Origin: Pseudomonadota bacterium
GTDB lineage: Bacteria; Myxococcota_A; UBA796; SXON01
Assembly (NCBI GenBank): GCA_005776735.1
Contig: SXOM01000577.1
Coordinates: 1 to 13,363, forward strand
Reading direction: 5' to 3'
Length of the DNA stretch: 13,363 bases
Shown here: one piece after another, positions 1-6,660 of the stretch
Layout: each line of letters opens with the position of its first letter
How positions within the stretch are numbered: position 1 is the first letter of the stretch
Program-made: the position numbers and the translations under genes
The notes under the pieces: generated by a model
Told to the model about the DNA's origin: nothing
The model's input: the letters and a program-made list of their open reading frames with translations, nothing else
Database searches by the model: none

Positions 1-13
1 GCCCTGATGGCAG

Positions 14-100
14 CTAGAGGCTGAGGTCGGCGTCGACTGTCACGAAGCCATTCTCCGGCCCATCGAGTCGCAAGGCGCCGATCGTGATGCCGAAGCCGCC
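14..100 (-). other. Possible 3' end of an unidentified minus-strand gene
   Basis: On the minus strand, bases 100 to 14 read as a plausible protein tail of 28 codons ending in VTVDADLSL and a TAG stop at 16-14. Only four of its codons end in A or T, which matches the strong G/C third-position bias elsewhere in the window. The nrdJ frame over the same bases has about ten A/T-ending codons and does not resemble nrdJ. Beyond base 100 the minus frame stays open, but only as the antisense of nrdJ, so just this tail can be real. I do not recognise the family. It may be the end of a neighbouring gene brought in by an assembly join or a rearrangement, or a chance shadow. Confidence 0.3.
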
Positions 101-679
101 TTCCGCTCGTTGATGAACAGCTTCGCCATCGCGGTGAGCATCGGCCTGCAGCACGGCGTGCCGCTGGAGAAGTTCGTCGACCAGTTCGTCTTCTCGCGGT
201 TCGAGCCCAACGGCCCGGTCCGCGGCCACGACCGCATCAAGATGGCCACGTCGATCATCGACTACATGTTCCGCGACCTCGCGGTGAACTACCTGGGTCG
301 CAACGACCTCGCGCACGTCGAGGAGGAGCAGCTCCGCCACGACACGCTCCACAAGTCCGGCGAAGAGACGCGCTGGAACGAGGAGGAAGAGGTCGGCGTG
401 CGCAACGTCATGTTGTCGGACACCCCCGTCGACGTGGACGCGGCCCCGGTTCACCCGGGCGTCATGGCCGGCGCCGTCACCGCGGCCCCCGCGGTGCACG
501 CCAACGGCGGCACGCCGATCAAGGTCGCTCCGGCCAAGCTCAAGCTGCAGCTCATCCGCGACGCCAAGGCCCGCGGCTACGAGGGCGACTCCTGCCCCGA
601 GTGCGGCGCGCTCACCATGGTCCGCAACGGCGCATGTCTCAAGTGCGTGAGCTGCGGGAGCACGAGCGGGTGTAGCTGA
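95..679 (+). CDS. nrdJ: Class II (adenosylcobalamin-dependent) ribonucleotide reductase, C-terminal part
   Basis: NrdJ reduces ribonucleotides to deoxyribonucleotides in the cytoplasm, using a B12-generated thiyl radical and needing no oxygen. About 194 residues remain. They include the conserved stretch AAFRSLMNSFAIAVSIGLQ, then GVPLEKFVDQFVFSRFEP, RIKMATSIIDYMFRDLAV and YLGRNDLAHV. The last 28 codons (593-676) form a cysteine-rich tail, CPEC...CLKC.SCG...C, of the zinc-ribbon/redox type seen at NrdJ C-termini; in the family such cysteines help re-reduce the active site. The catalytic core lies outside the window. The frame is open only to base 8 (stop at 5-7), and family similarity is lost before base 95, where an EIFIDMHKEG-like segment is expected. 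I therefore start the feature at 95 and treat it as a 5'-truncated fragment; TTG 110 and ATG 113 are internal codons. An intrinsic terminator follows 25 bases after the stop. Confidence 0.9.
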   Translation, partial: AAFRSLMNSFAIAVSIGLQHGVPLEKFVDQFVFSRFEPNGPVRGHDRIKMATSIIDYMFRDLAVNYLGRNDLAHVEEEQLRHDTLHKSGEETRWNEEEEVGVRNVMLSDTPVDVDAAPVHPGVMAGAVTAAPAVHANGGTPIKVAPAKLKLQLIRDAKARGYEGDSCPECGALTMVRNGACLKCVSCGSTSGCS

Positions 680-704
680 GCCCCGGGGGCGCCCCGCCGC
701 CCAT

Positions 705-743
705 CGTCGCCGCCGGGGGACACTCCGGCGGCGACGTTCTTTT
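705..743 (+). terminator. Rho-independent terminator of nrdJ
   Basis: A perfect 12-bp GC-rich stem (705-716 pairing with 725-736) closes an 8-base loop and is followed directly by TTCTTTT (737-743). It lies 25 bases after the nrdJ stop and before ogt, so it separates the two transcription units. Confidence 0.9.
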
Positions 744-835
744 GGCGACGTTGCTGGGCGGGTCAGCGCAGGCCGATACCGGAGGCGGCGAGCTCCAAGG
801 CGAGCCGTTCGAGCACCGCCCCGCCCCGCGTGGCG

Positions 836-859
836 CGCGGAAGGCGATACGCTTCCGCG
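836..859 (+). promoter_or_regulatory. Inverted repeat abutting the ogt start codon
   Basis: CGCGGAAG (836-843) pairs with CTTCCGCG (852-859). The inner bases can extend the stem by CG/CG with one bulged G and an ATA loop. The right arm ends one base before the ATG at 860. The left arm contains the only Shine-Dalgarno-like bases nearby, GGAAGG (839-844). As RNA the stem would hide the ribosome binding site; as DNA it could be an operator. Its function is inferred from position alone. Confidence 0.4.
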
Positions 860-1327
860 ATGGCCCCGCAGTTGCGCCGCACCTACGCTTCCCCGGTCGG
901 GCCCCTGCTGGCGACGCTCGACGAGGGCGGCGCGCTGGTCGAGCTCGGGCGCGCGCGGATCGAGCTGGTGGGCCGGGCGCCGGCGCACCCGACGTTCTCG
1001 CTCCTGGACGAAGAGCTCGGTCGCTACTGGGCCGGGGAGGCCGTCCAGTTCACCGTGCCGGTGAACCCGCCCGGCACGCCGTTCCAGCACAAGGTCTGGG
1101 CGGCGCTGCGCACGCTCCCGTGGGGCCGCACGCTCACCTACGGCGAGCTCGCCGCGCGTGTGGGTAGCACCGCGCGCGCGGTCGGGCAGGCCAACGGCGC
1201 CAACCCGGTCGCCATCGTGATCCCCTGCCACCGTGTCGTCGGTCGCGACGGGAGCCTGGTCGGCTACGCCGGCGGGCTCGACATGAAGCGGGAGTTGTTG
1301 CGCATCGAGCGATGCCTGCTCCTGTGA
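860..1327 (+). CDS. ogt: Methylated-DNA--[protein]-cysteine S-methyltransferase (O6-alkylguanine-DNA alkyltransferase)
   Basis: This suicide repair enzyme moves the alkyl group from O6-alkylguanine (or O4-alkylthymine) in DNA onto its own cysteine. The 155-residue length is usual for Ogt-type proteins. The active-site motif PCHRV is at residues 122-126 with acceptor Cys123. Before it come GTPFQHKVW (72-80), TYGELA (93-98), the helix-turn-helix part STARAVG with Arg106 as the likely base-flipping residue, and the asparagine hinge ANGANP. GYAGGLDMKRELL follows the active site. There is no Ada-type N-terminal domain, so it does not sense damage as Ada does. I prefer ATG 860 because the YASPVG.L start of the domain follows directly. 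GTG at 830 is in frame, would add ten residues, and would escape the hairpin over the ATG. The glycosyltransferase downstream starts inside this gene. Confidence 0.95.
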   Translation: MAPQLRRTYASPVGPLLATLDEGGALVELGRARIELVGRAPAHPTFSLLDEELGRYWAGEAVQFTVPVNPPGTPFQHKVWAALRTLPWGRTLTYGELAARVGSTARAVGQANGANPVAIVIPCHRVVGRDGSLVGYAGGLDMKRELLRIERCLLL

Positions 1328-2385
1328 GCGTCGGTGGGCGGCGCGTGGTGCTCTGTGGCGACCCCGGCGTGCCCGCGCTCGGCCCCTCCGGGGCGTCGGC
1401 GCACCTGCGCGGCATCGCGCGGGCGCTCGGCGCGCCCATCGTGTGCGTCGAGCCCGTCGACCGTCGCGGATCCGGCGGCGCGAGCGCAGTCCCGATCTAC
1501 GCGGGCGGGCGCGCCGGCTGGCCGACCTGGGCCCCGCGCCAGGGGCTACGCGAAGTGCGCACCGCGCGGCGCTGCGTGGACCTGGCGGTGCGGCTGCGGC
1601 CCGACCTCGTCTGGGAGCGGCACGCGCTCTACTCCGACGCCGGCTGGAAGGTGCACGCGGCGACCGGCGCCCGCTGGGTCCTCGAGGTCAACGCGCCGCT
1701 CGCCGAGGAGCGGGCCCGCGCCGGCGTCCTGGCCGACCCCGACCACGCGCGCGGCTGGGAGCGCGACCTCCTCCTCGCCGCGCCGGACGTCGTGGCCGTG
1801 AGCACGTGGTTGGTCGACTGGCTCCGCGACCTCGGGTGCACCTCCGTCCGCCACCTGCCCAACGGCGTGGAGGGCCACCGCGGCGACCGGGACCAGACCC
1901 GCGACCGGCTCGGTCTCGGCGAAGCGTACGTGCTGGTCTACGTCGGCTCGGGCCGCGCCTGGCAGGGGCTCGACCGGCTCCCGGCGCTGCTCGACCGGCT
2001 CCCCCACGCGGTCGGCCTGGCCGTCGGCGACCCCACAGGGGTCCCCGCCCACCCGCGGCTGCGGGCGCTGGGGCAGCTCGACGAACCCGCCGTCGCCGAC
2101 GTCATCGCCGCCGCCGACGTGGGGCTCGCGCCCTACACGGCCGCCGCGCCCCCGTGGTTCTGCCCGCTGAAGGTGCTGGCGTACCGCGCGCAGGGCACCC
2201 CGGTCGTGTCCGCCGACGTCGGCGACGCGCGGGCGTTGGTCGGCGACGCGGGCACCGTGCTCGGGGGGACCGCCACCGACGCGGCGTGGGCCGAAGCGAT
2301 CGACGCATGGCGCGGGCGTCGTACTTCGCCGGAGGTGCGCACGTGGGACCAGGTGGCGGCCGAGGGGTTGCGGCCCGCGTCGTGA
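1312..2385 (+). CDS. GT-B fold glycosyltransferase (family 1/4-like)
   Basis: A cytosolic or membrane-associated sugar transferase of 357 residues, likely using a nucleotide sugar for an envelope polysaccharide or glycolipid. The N-terminal Rossmann half shows VVLCGDPG (12-19) and GPSGASAHLRGIARAL (24-39), the glycine-rich acceptor loop. WERHALYSDAG (101-111) and LEVNAPLAEE (124-133) are typical of this group. The C-terminal donor half starts near HLPNGVE (181-187) and has VYVGSGRAWQGLDRL (209-223), AADVGLAPY (267-275) and FCPLKVLAYRAQGTPVV (283-299). The last segment matches the usual PLK..EYMA.G.PVV donor site, but the usual glutamate before YMA is alanine here (A290). ATG 1312 overlaps ogt by 16 bases. 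GTG 1324, which touches the ogt stop, is an alternative start. Donor and acceptor cannot be told from sequence. Confidence 0.85.
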   Translation: MPAPVSVGGRRVVLCGDPGVPALGPSGASAHLRGIARALGAPIVCVEPVDRRGSGGASAVPIYAGGRAGWPTWAPRQGLREVRTARRCVDLAVRLRPDLVWERHALYSDAGWKVHAATGARWVLEVNAPLAEERARAGVLADPDHARGWERDLLLAAPDVVAVSTWLVDWLRDLGCTSVRHLPNGVEGHRGDRDQTRDRLGLGEAYVLVYVGSGRAWQGLDRLPALLDRLPHAVGLAVGDPTGVPAHPRLRALGQLDEPAVADVIAAADVGLAPYTAAAPPWFCPLKVLAYRAQGTPVVSADVGDARALVGDAGTVLGGTATDAAWAEAIDAWRGRRTSPEVRTWDQVAAEGLRPAS

Positions 2386-2392
2386 AGGCCGC

Positions 2393-2443
2393 GCGTTGCG
2401 CGCCGGCCACGGCCGCTCGCAGCAGCCGGGCGCGGCGCAACGC
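2393..2443. terminator. Long-loop inverted repeat in a convergent gap (possible bidirectional terminator)
   Basis: GCGTTGCGC (2393-2401) and GCGCAACGC (2435-2443) are perfect 9-bp complements around a 33-base GC-rich interior. They sit in the 70-base gap between the convergent glycosyltransferase and methyltransferase genes. There is no T-tract on either strand, so a terminator role rests on position only. Confidence 0.3.
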
Positions 2444-2455
2444 CCTTCGGACCCC

Positions 2456-3448
2456 CTACCCGACCAGGTACAAGAACTCGGTGTTGCGGAGCCGACCGAC
2501 CGCCCCCACCTTCTCGCCGCGCGGATTGAAGATGCCGATCTGCGCGCCCACGTAGCGCTTGTAGTCGTGCGCGAGCACGCGCACCGGGCCCCGGGCCGCC
2601 AGGAGCGCCTCCAGGTCCGGGCGGGCCAGGAAACCCTCGTCGGAGAAGCTCACCACCAGGCGCGGCGCCTGCACCGAAGCCAGCAGGCGGCGCATCGCGT
2701 CGAGCGCGGTGCGCCGGCCGTTGAAGGGGCTGTGGCGCGTGCGGCAGTCGACCCGCTTGCACGCCACCCCATACACCTCGGGGCGGTCCCAGCGAACCAG
2801 GGTCTCCCAGATGTGATAGTTGGCGTTGTAGCGGTGTTGATTGTAGGGCGGGTCGAGGTAGGCAAGGTCGGCCGGGCGGCCGGCGACCGCGAAGACGTCC
2901 TCCTCCGTGGCTTCACCGGCGCCCTCGAGGATCATGGGGAGGCGCAGCCGCAGCGGCCGGTGGGAGCGGGGCGCCCACTGCTTGAGGTAGGCCATCTGGA
3001 CGCCGGTGGTGCTGTCGACCCGATCCGCGGCCTCCATCAGCGCGACCAGCACGATCGCCTCGAGCTCGGCGGGCAAGCGCATCGCGGCGATCGCGTCGCG
3101 CACGGCGTCGACGCGGGCGCCGTTGTGCGGCTGGAAGAACCGGCTGCGCACACAGTAGGTCTCCGTGAACCAGCCCGCACGACCGGGGAGGGCGTCGAGC
3201 TCGGCCACGAGCGCCGTGGCCTCGGACCGCCAGCGCCGCGCATCGGCCTGGACATACGCCCGGGCCAGGGTGCCAGCGTACGCGTTGTGGTCGTTGGCGA
3301 CGACGTGGTAGCCCGCCCCCTTGAGCGCGTGCCCGACGCGCGCGGTACCCGAGAACAGGTCCAGGACGGTCCGCACCTCGCCGAACGACGCCACCGCGTC
3401 CAGGATGTGCGGCAACAAGAGCCGCTTGCTCCCCAGGTACTTGACCAC
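2456..3448 (-). CDS. D12-class N6-adenine-specific DNA methyltransferase (solitary)
   Basis: Transfers methyl from S-adenosylmethionine to the N6 of adenine in DNA. The 330 residues carry the D12-family motifs in order: KYLGSKR (3-9) in the AdoMet site, VLDLFSGTARVG (28-39) as motif I, ANDHN (51-55), FFQPHNGARVD (104-114), and catalytic DPPY (199-202) followed by NQHRYNANYHIWETL (203-217). The C-terminal half has SPFNGR, SFSDEGF, DYKRYVGAQIG and NTEFLYLVG. The start is GTG at 3448; its G is the last base of the upstream TAG stop (TAGTG). No Shine-Dalgarno sequence is seen there, so translation probably reinitiates after the lipoprotein gene. No restriction endonuclease, specificity subunit or other defence gene lies nearby, so it looks like an orphan enzyme. 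The target sequence cannot be predicted. It is convergent with the GT-B gene. Confidence 0.9.
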   Translation of the reverse strand: MVKYLGSKRLLLPHILDAVASFGEVRTVLDLFSGTARVGHALKGAGYHVVANDHNAYAGTLARAYVQADARRWRSEATALVAELDALPGRAGWFTETYCVRSRFFQPHNGARVDAVRDAIAAMRLPAELEAIVLVALMEAADRVDSTTGVQMAYLKQWAPRSHRPLRLRLPMILEGAGEATEEDVFAVAGRPADLAYLDPPYNQHRYNANYHIWETLVRWDRPEVYGVACKRVDCRTRHSPFNGRRTALDAMRRLLASVQAPRLVVSFSDEGFLARPDLEALLAARGPVRVLAHDYKRYVGAQIGIFNPRGEKVGAVGRLRNTEFLYLVG

Positions 3449-5910
3449 TAGGGCGCCGCCGCGTTCGCCTGCCAGGCCCCGTCGGCGGCGGTCCAGACCA
3501 CGCCGAAGTCGCCCGTGCCGAGGAGCACGTTCGCCGGGCGCCACGCGGCGCCGTCGCGCCACAACCAGCCGTCGTACAGGCCGAACGCCTCCCCACGACG
3601 ATCGCCGTCGAGGTCGGCCACGCCGAGCGACGTCGCGGGGAGGTCCTCGCGGGCGTAGAGCTCCGGGCACGCCCCGCCCCGCACGACCCGCACCCCGTCG
3701 GCGGTGCCGATGAGCAGCTCCGGCAACCCGGCGCCGTCCCGATCGGCCACGACGAGGCTGAGGCCGAGCGCTTCGCCCGGCTCGCCGTACCAGTCGACCC
3801 GCGCGGAACCGTCGGCCACCACCGTCCCGCGGGCCAGCTCGGACCACATCCCCACCCGCCCCTGGCCATAGTAGGCCTCGGCGCTGGCCGCCACGAGGTC
3901 GGCGTGGCCGTCCCAGTCCAGGTCCAGGTCGCCGGGCGCGTCGGCCAGGGGGAGGGTCAACGTCGTCCACCCGTCGGGCAGCAGGAGCAGGGTGGCGGCG
4001 TCATCCAGCGTGGCGCCACCGGCGACCGGGCCCGCGAAGACGGCGACCCGCCGGTGCCCGACCGGGTCGGTCGCGCTCAAGAGCCAGTCGGCCACACCGT
4101 CCCCGTCGAGGTCGCCGACGGTGCCGAGCGGACCGCTCCGCGCCAGCCCCACGCCGTCCCCGACGAAGGCCAGCGCGGCCGCCGCGGGGTCGCCCACCGC
4201 GCCCGGAGGCAACAACCACGCGGCCGCCGCGGTCTGCACCCCGACCACCGCGTCGCTGCCCCCGGCGTCGCCGACCCAGGCGAGCTGCGTGACGCCGGTG
4301 GGGGCCGCGTCGGCCCACACGCCGTAGCCCTGCACCGCGCCGTCCGCGCCGAGCGCCAGCCCGTCGGACGTGCTCGTGCGGGCCAGCCCGACCACCTCGG
4401 CGAGCCCGACCGCGAGCGGGGCTTCGAGCGGCAGGTCGGCCGCGCCGTCGCAGTCCTGGTCGATCCCGTCGGCCACGTCGTGGGCGCCGGGGAGCACGTC
4501 GGCGTCGGTGTCGTCGCAGTCGCCGTCCGCGCCGCTCACGCCGTCGCCGTCGGCGTCGCACGGGGCGCGGAACAGGCCGGCGCCCGACCCGAGCGCGGCC
4601 CCCCCGTCGATGCGCAGACGCAGGTCGGGGACCGCGTCCCCATCCAGGTCGTCGGCGGGGGACAGGTCGCGGTCGCCCTGGAGGTGCGCCGGGAAGGGCG
4701 CCTCGCGTACGCCGGGGGCGATGATGCCGGTCGGGGTCTCGACCAGCAGGTCGCCCGCCCCGTCCCCGTCGAGGTCGCCGCCGTCCGCGAGCGCCACCGC
4801 TTCGACGGCCAGGGTGGCGCCGTCGTCGAGTCGCAACGGCGTGGTACCGCTCAGCGTCCACACCGCGCCGTCGACGACGGTGAGCTTGCTGCCGAGCCCG
4901 GGGTGCGCGGCGTCGGTCCAGGTCGTGCCGAGGCCGGTCGGCGCCGAACTCAGCACCGCCGCGACGAGGCCTGCGCCGCCGGAGTAGGTCTCCATCCCGA
5001 CGAGGAGCTCGGCGCGGCCGTCGCCGTCGTGGTCGGGCCAGCTCGCGAAGTGCCAGGGGCCGCCCCCGGTGTTCAGCTCGAGGTCCAGCCAGGCGTCGGC
5101 GCGCCGGGCGGCCGGCCCGGGCGCCCCCGAGAAGACGAGGGTGTGGCGGTAGTAGCCGACGACGAGCTCGTCGCGACCGTCGCCGTCGAGGTCGGGCGCC
5201 ACCGCGAGCTGCCCGCCGGGCTGGCCGTCGAGCTCACCGCCTTCGAACCACCCCACCGCGTCGGCGAGCGTGGTGGTCGCGTCGAGCGGCCCGGCGAAGA
5301 CGAAGACGCGGCCGGAGTTGGGGCCGTCGCCCGTCTCGGCGAACGGGGCGGCGACGACGAGATCTTCGACCCCGTCGCCGGTGAGGTCGCGCCCGGTCGC
5401 GAGCTGGCTCCCGAAGGACGGCGACTGGTCGAGCCCGGTGATGCGGACCACCAGCGCCCCGTCGAGGTCGTAGATCGCCACGGCGCCGTCCTGCGCGGCC
5501 AGGTCGCTGGCCTCGCCGACGACCAGGGCGGGGGCTCCGTCGGCCAACAGCCGGCCAGCGGCCACCACCTTCGCGGCGCCGGCGACGAACTGCACCCACG
5601 GGTCGTCGGTGAAACCGTCGCAGTCTTCGTCGGTGCCGTCGCACGTCTCCGGGCCGACCGGTACGCAGGGTGCGTCGCCCGAGTCGACGGCGCAGTCGGC
5701 CACCGCGGGGTCGCCGTCGTCGCAGTCGCGGCCGCCGGCCCCGGCCGCGTGCCACCCGTCGCCGTCGACGTCAGCGGCCCCGCCGCACGCCGTGGGAACG
5801 GGGGCATCGGGCAGCACCGCGTCGACATCGGGCTGCGGCGGATCGAAACGACAGGCAGGCGCCACCAGCGCCAAGGCCCAGGCCGCGGAGGCGAAAGCCC
5901 GCCGCGACAC
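3448..5910 (-). CDS. Large surface-type lipoprotein with MopE metal-binding motifs and FG-GAP repeats
   Basis: An 820-residue exported protein. The N-terminus has SRRAF (2-6), a hydrophobic run and a lipobox-like LVAPAC with Cys20, so it is probably lipid-anchored; SRR.F also resembles a twin-arginine signal. Two MopE-type acidic cysteine motifs are visible: DVDGDGW...RDCDDGDP...ETCDGTDEDCDG (47-99) and DADGDGVSGADGDCDDTDADVLPGA...DGIDQDCDG (452-489). Between and after them are about nine calcium-binding FG-GAP/VCBS-type repeats, for example DLTGDGVEDLVVAAPF (175-190), DLDGDGRDELVVG (240-252), DHDGDGRAELLVG (293-305), DLDGDGAGDLLV (379-390), DLDGDGVADWLLSA (600-613) and DLDGDRRGEAFGLY (766-779). 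Such repeats fold as beta-propellers and usually mediate binding. Start GTG 5910 lies two bases after the upstream stop and lacks a clear ribosome binding site. The natural ligand is unknown, and no enzymatic domain is visible. Confidence 0.85.
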   Translation of the reverse strand: MSRRAFASAAWALALVAPACRFDPPQPDVDAVLPDAPVPTACGGAADVDGDGWHAAGAGGRDCDDGDPAVADCAVDSGDAPCVPVGPETCDGTDEDCDGFTDDPWVQFVAGAAKVVAAGRLLADGAPALVVGEASDLAAQDGAVAIYDLDGALVVRITGLDQSPSFGSQLATGRDLTGDGVEDLVVAAPFAETGDGPNSGRVFVFAGPLDATTTLADAVGWFEGGELDGQPGGQLAVAPDLDGDGRDELVVGYYRHTLVFSGAPGPAARRADAWLDLELNTGGGPWHFASWPDHDGDGRAELLVGMETYSGGAGLVAAVLSSAPTGLGTTWTDAAHPGLGSKLTVVDGAVWTLSGTTPLRLDDGATLAVEAVALADGGDLDGDGAGDLLVETPTGIIAPGVREAPFPAHLQGDRDLSPADDLDGDAVPDLRLRIDGGAALGSGAGLFRAPCDADGDGVSGADGDCDDTDADVLPGAHDVADGIDQDCDGAADLPLEAPLAVGLAEVVGLARTSTSDGLALGADGAVQGYGVWADAAPTGVTQLAWVGDAGGSDAVVGVQTAAAAWLLPPGAVGDPAAAALAFVGDGVGLARSGPLGTVGDLDGDGVADWLLSATDPVGHRRVAVFAGPVAGGATLDDAATLLLLPDGWTTLTLPLADAPGDLDLDWDGHADLVAASAEAYYGQGRVGMWSELARGTVVADGSARVDWYGEPGEALGLSLVVADRDGAGLPELLIGTADGVRVVRGGACPELYAREDLPATSLGVADLDGDRRGEAFGLYDGWLWRDGAAWRPANVLLGTGDFGVVWTAADGAWQANAAAP

Positions 5911-5912
5911 TG

Positions 5913-6356
5913 CTACCGGAACAGGACCTGCCAGCCACCACCCTCGCGGGTCATGAGCAGGCGGTACTGCTTGTCCTGCGCGCGGCCGGGGCAGGAGCTC
6001 TGCGCGGTCTGCAGGACGACGGTCGCGCGGGTCGCCGACTCGGCAGCCTCCATCGACCACTTTCCGGACTCCTCGCAGTCCACGTCTTCGCCGCCGGCGC
6101 TGAGCACCGAGGTGGCCGTCCACGTGTTGCCACCGGAGAACTCCACCTTCTTCCAACTGAAGGAGGCGCCGCCCCCGTCGTCCGGCGAGAACGACTGCAG
6201 GGGGTTGCCCATCAGCGCCTCGGCGAACGCGCGCGAAGCGGCATCGCCCGGAACGTCGGCCGCCGGACCGCTCGGCGCCGCCGCCACCGCACCGGCGTCC
6301 TGCTTGGGGCAACCGGCGACAAGTGCGAGGGCGAAGCTCAGGACCGTGGCGCGCAT
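5913..6356 (-). CDS. Small predicted lipoprotein, unknown function
   Basis: A 147-residue protein that I do not recognise. It starts with a short signal, MRATVLSFALALVAGC, whose lipobox LVAG-C puts the lipidated cysteine at 16. A low-complexity Ala/Pro/Gly linker follows (about 20-40). The mature region is about 100 residues and contains SFSWKKVEFSGGNTWTATS (66-84), two further cysteines (C94, C122) that could form a disulfide, and a C-terminal RLLMTREGGGWQVLFR. The alternating strand pattern ending in a GGWQV-type motif suggests a small beta-rich domain. ATG 6356 is chosen because GGAG (6366-6363) lies six bases upstream; ATG 6368 overlaps that site. It is the first gene of the minus-strand unit, two bases before the FG-GAP lipoprotein, and is read from the divergent region at 6357-6660. 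Confidence 0.8.
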   Translation of the reverse strand: MRATVLSFALALVAGCPKQDAGAVAAAPSGPAADVPGDAASRAFAEALMGNPLQSFSPDDGGGASFSWKKVEFSGGNTWTATSVLSAGGEDVDCEESGKWSMEAAESATRATVVLQTAQSSCPGRAQDKQYRLLMTREGGGWQVLFR

Positions 6357-6435
6357 GGGGAACTCCATCCGGCCGGACGCTATCCCGACGCCCCCCCTCG
6401 GGCCACCCCCGCCGACGCCAGAAGTTCTCCACAGG

Positions 6436-6599
6436 TATGGATAAGTCGACACCCCGAGCACCTGAAAGCGCGAATCCCACAAAGTGTTGAAATCACTGGT
6501 AGAATCTCGTGCTCAAAACTTGAGCACACCGTGAAGAACCCGCCGCGAACCGTGGTGCACCCCCCGCCACGGGGCCACTTCTCCCGGGGGTTATCCATA
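6436..6599. repeat. Inverted pair of TTATCCATA elements flanking a central palindrome
   Basis: TTATCCATA occurs on the minus strand at 6444-6436 and on the plus strand at 6591-6599. Each copy points toward its own downstream gene, with 79 bases to the minus-strand ATG and 61 to the plus-strand GTG. Each is one base from the DnaA-box form TTATCCACA. They could be binding sites for a shared regulator, or parts of two promoters. Confidence 0.5.
6509..6527. promoter_or_regulatory. 19-bp palindrome, candidate operator
   Basis: GTGCTCAA (6509-6516) and TTGAGCAC (6520-6527) are perfect 8-bp inverted arms around AAC. The size and shape suit a dimeric helix-turn-helix regulator. Its centre (6518) is half a base from the midpoint of the TTATCCATA pair. 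There is no T-tract, so it is not a terminator. No regulator gene is in the window. Confidence 0.5.
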
Positions 6600-6660
6600 G
6601 CGCGTAGGGACAAGTCCCCGCGCCGCCGGCGCCGCGCGACGGATGGTATGAGGGGGCAAC

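Larger units (their letters stand above)
6357..6660. other. Divergent intergenic control region
   Basis: This 304-base gap separates two operons that diverge. Bases 6425-6545 are clearly less GC-rich than the rest of the window. It contains TTCTCCACA at 6425-6433, one base from a DnaA box, and an inverted pair of TTATCCATA. It also has a central 19-bp palindrome and, near the plus-strand gene, a stem CGCG-TA-GGGAC / GTCCC-CGCG (6601-6622). On the plus strand AGGGGG at 6651-6656 is the ribosome binding site for GTG 6661. I find no convincing sigma-70 promoter pair and no small ORF with coding character. Longer frames crossing this region are shadows. Confidence 0.6.

Noticed and set aside
2396..3451. 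A 351-codon plus-strand frame opposite the methyltransferase
   Set aside because: Antisense of a clearly recognised methyltransferase; no domain or ribosome binding site of its own.
3449..3970. Extension of the methyltransferase upstream of GTG 3448
   Set aside because: The added residues are an Arg/Gly-rich shadow of the lipoprotein gene. The family begins at KYLGSK, directly after GTG 3448.
3904..6444. An 846-codon open frame on the plus strand
   Set aside because: It is the antisense of the FG-GAP lipoprotein. GAC/GGC-rich Asp-Gly repeats leave no stops on the other strand, and the product is a Val/Arg/Gly-rich string without domains.
5911..6480. Extension of the FG-GAP lipoprotein upstream of GTG 5910
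   Set aside because: The frame is open but overlaps the small lipoprotein and would bury the signal peptide and lipobox.
6425..6599. Chromosomal replication origin based on DnaA-like boxes
   Set aside because: Only three imperfect boxes, no strongly AT-rich unwinding segment, and no dnaA, dnaN, gidA or parA gene nearby.
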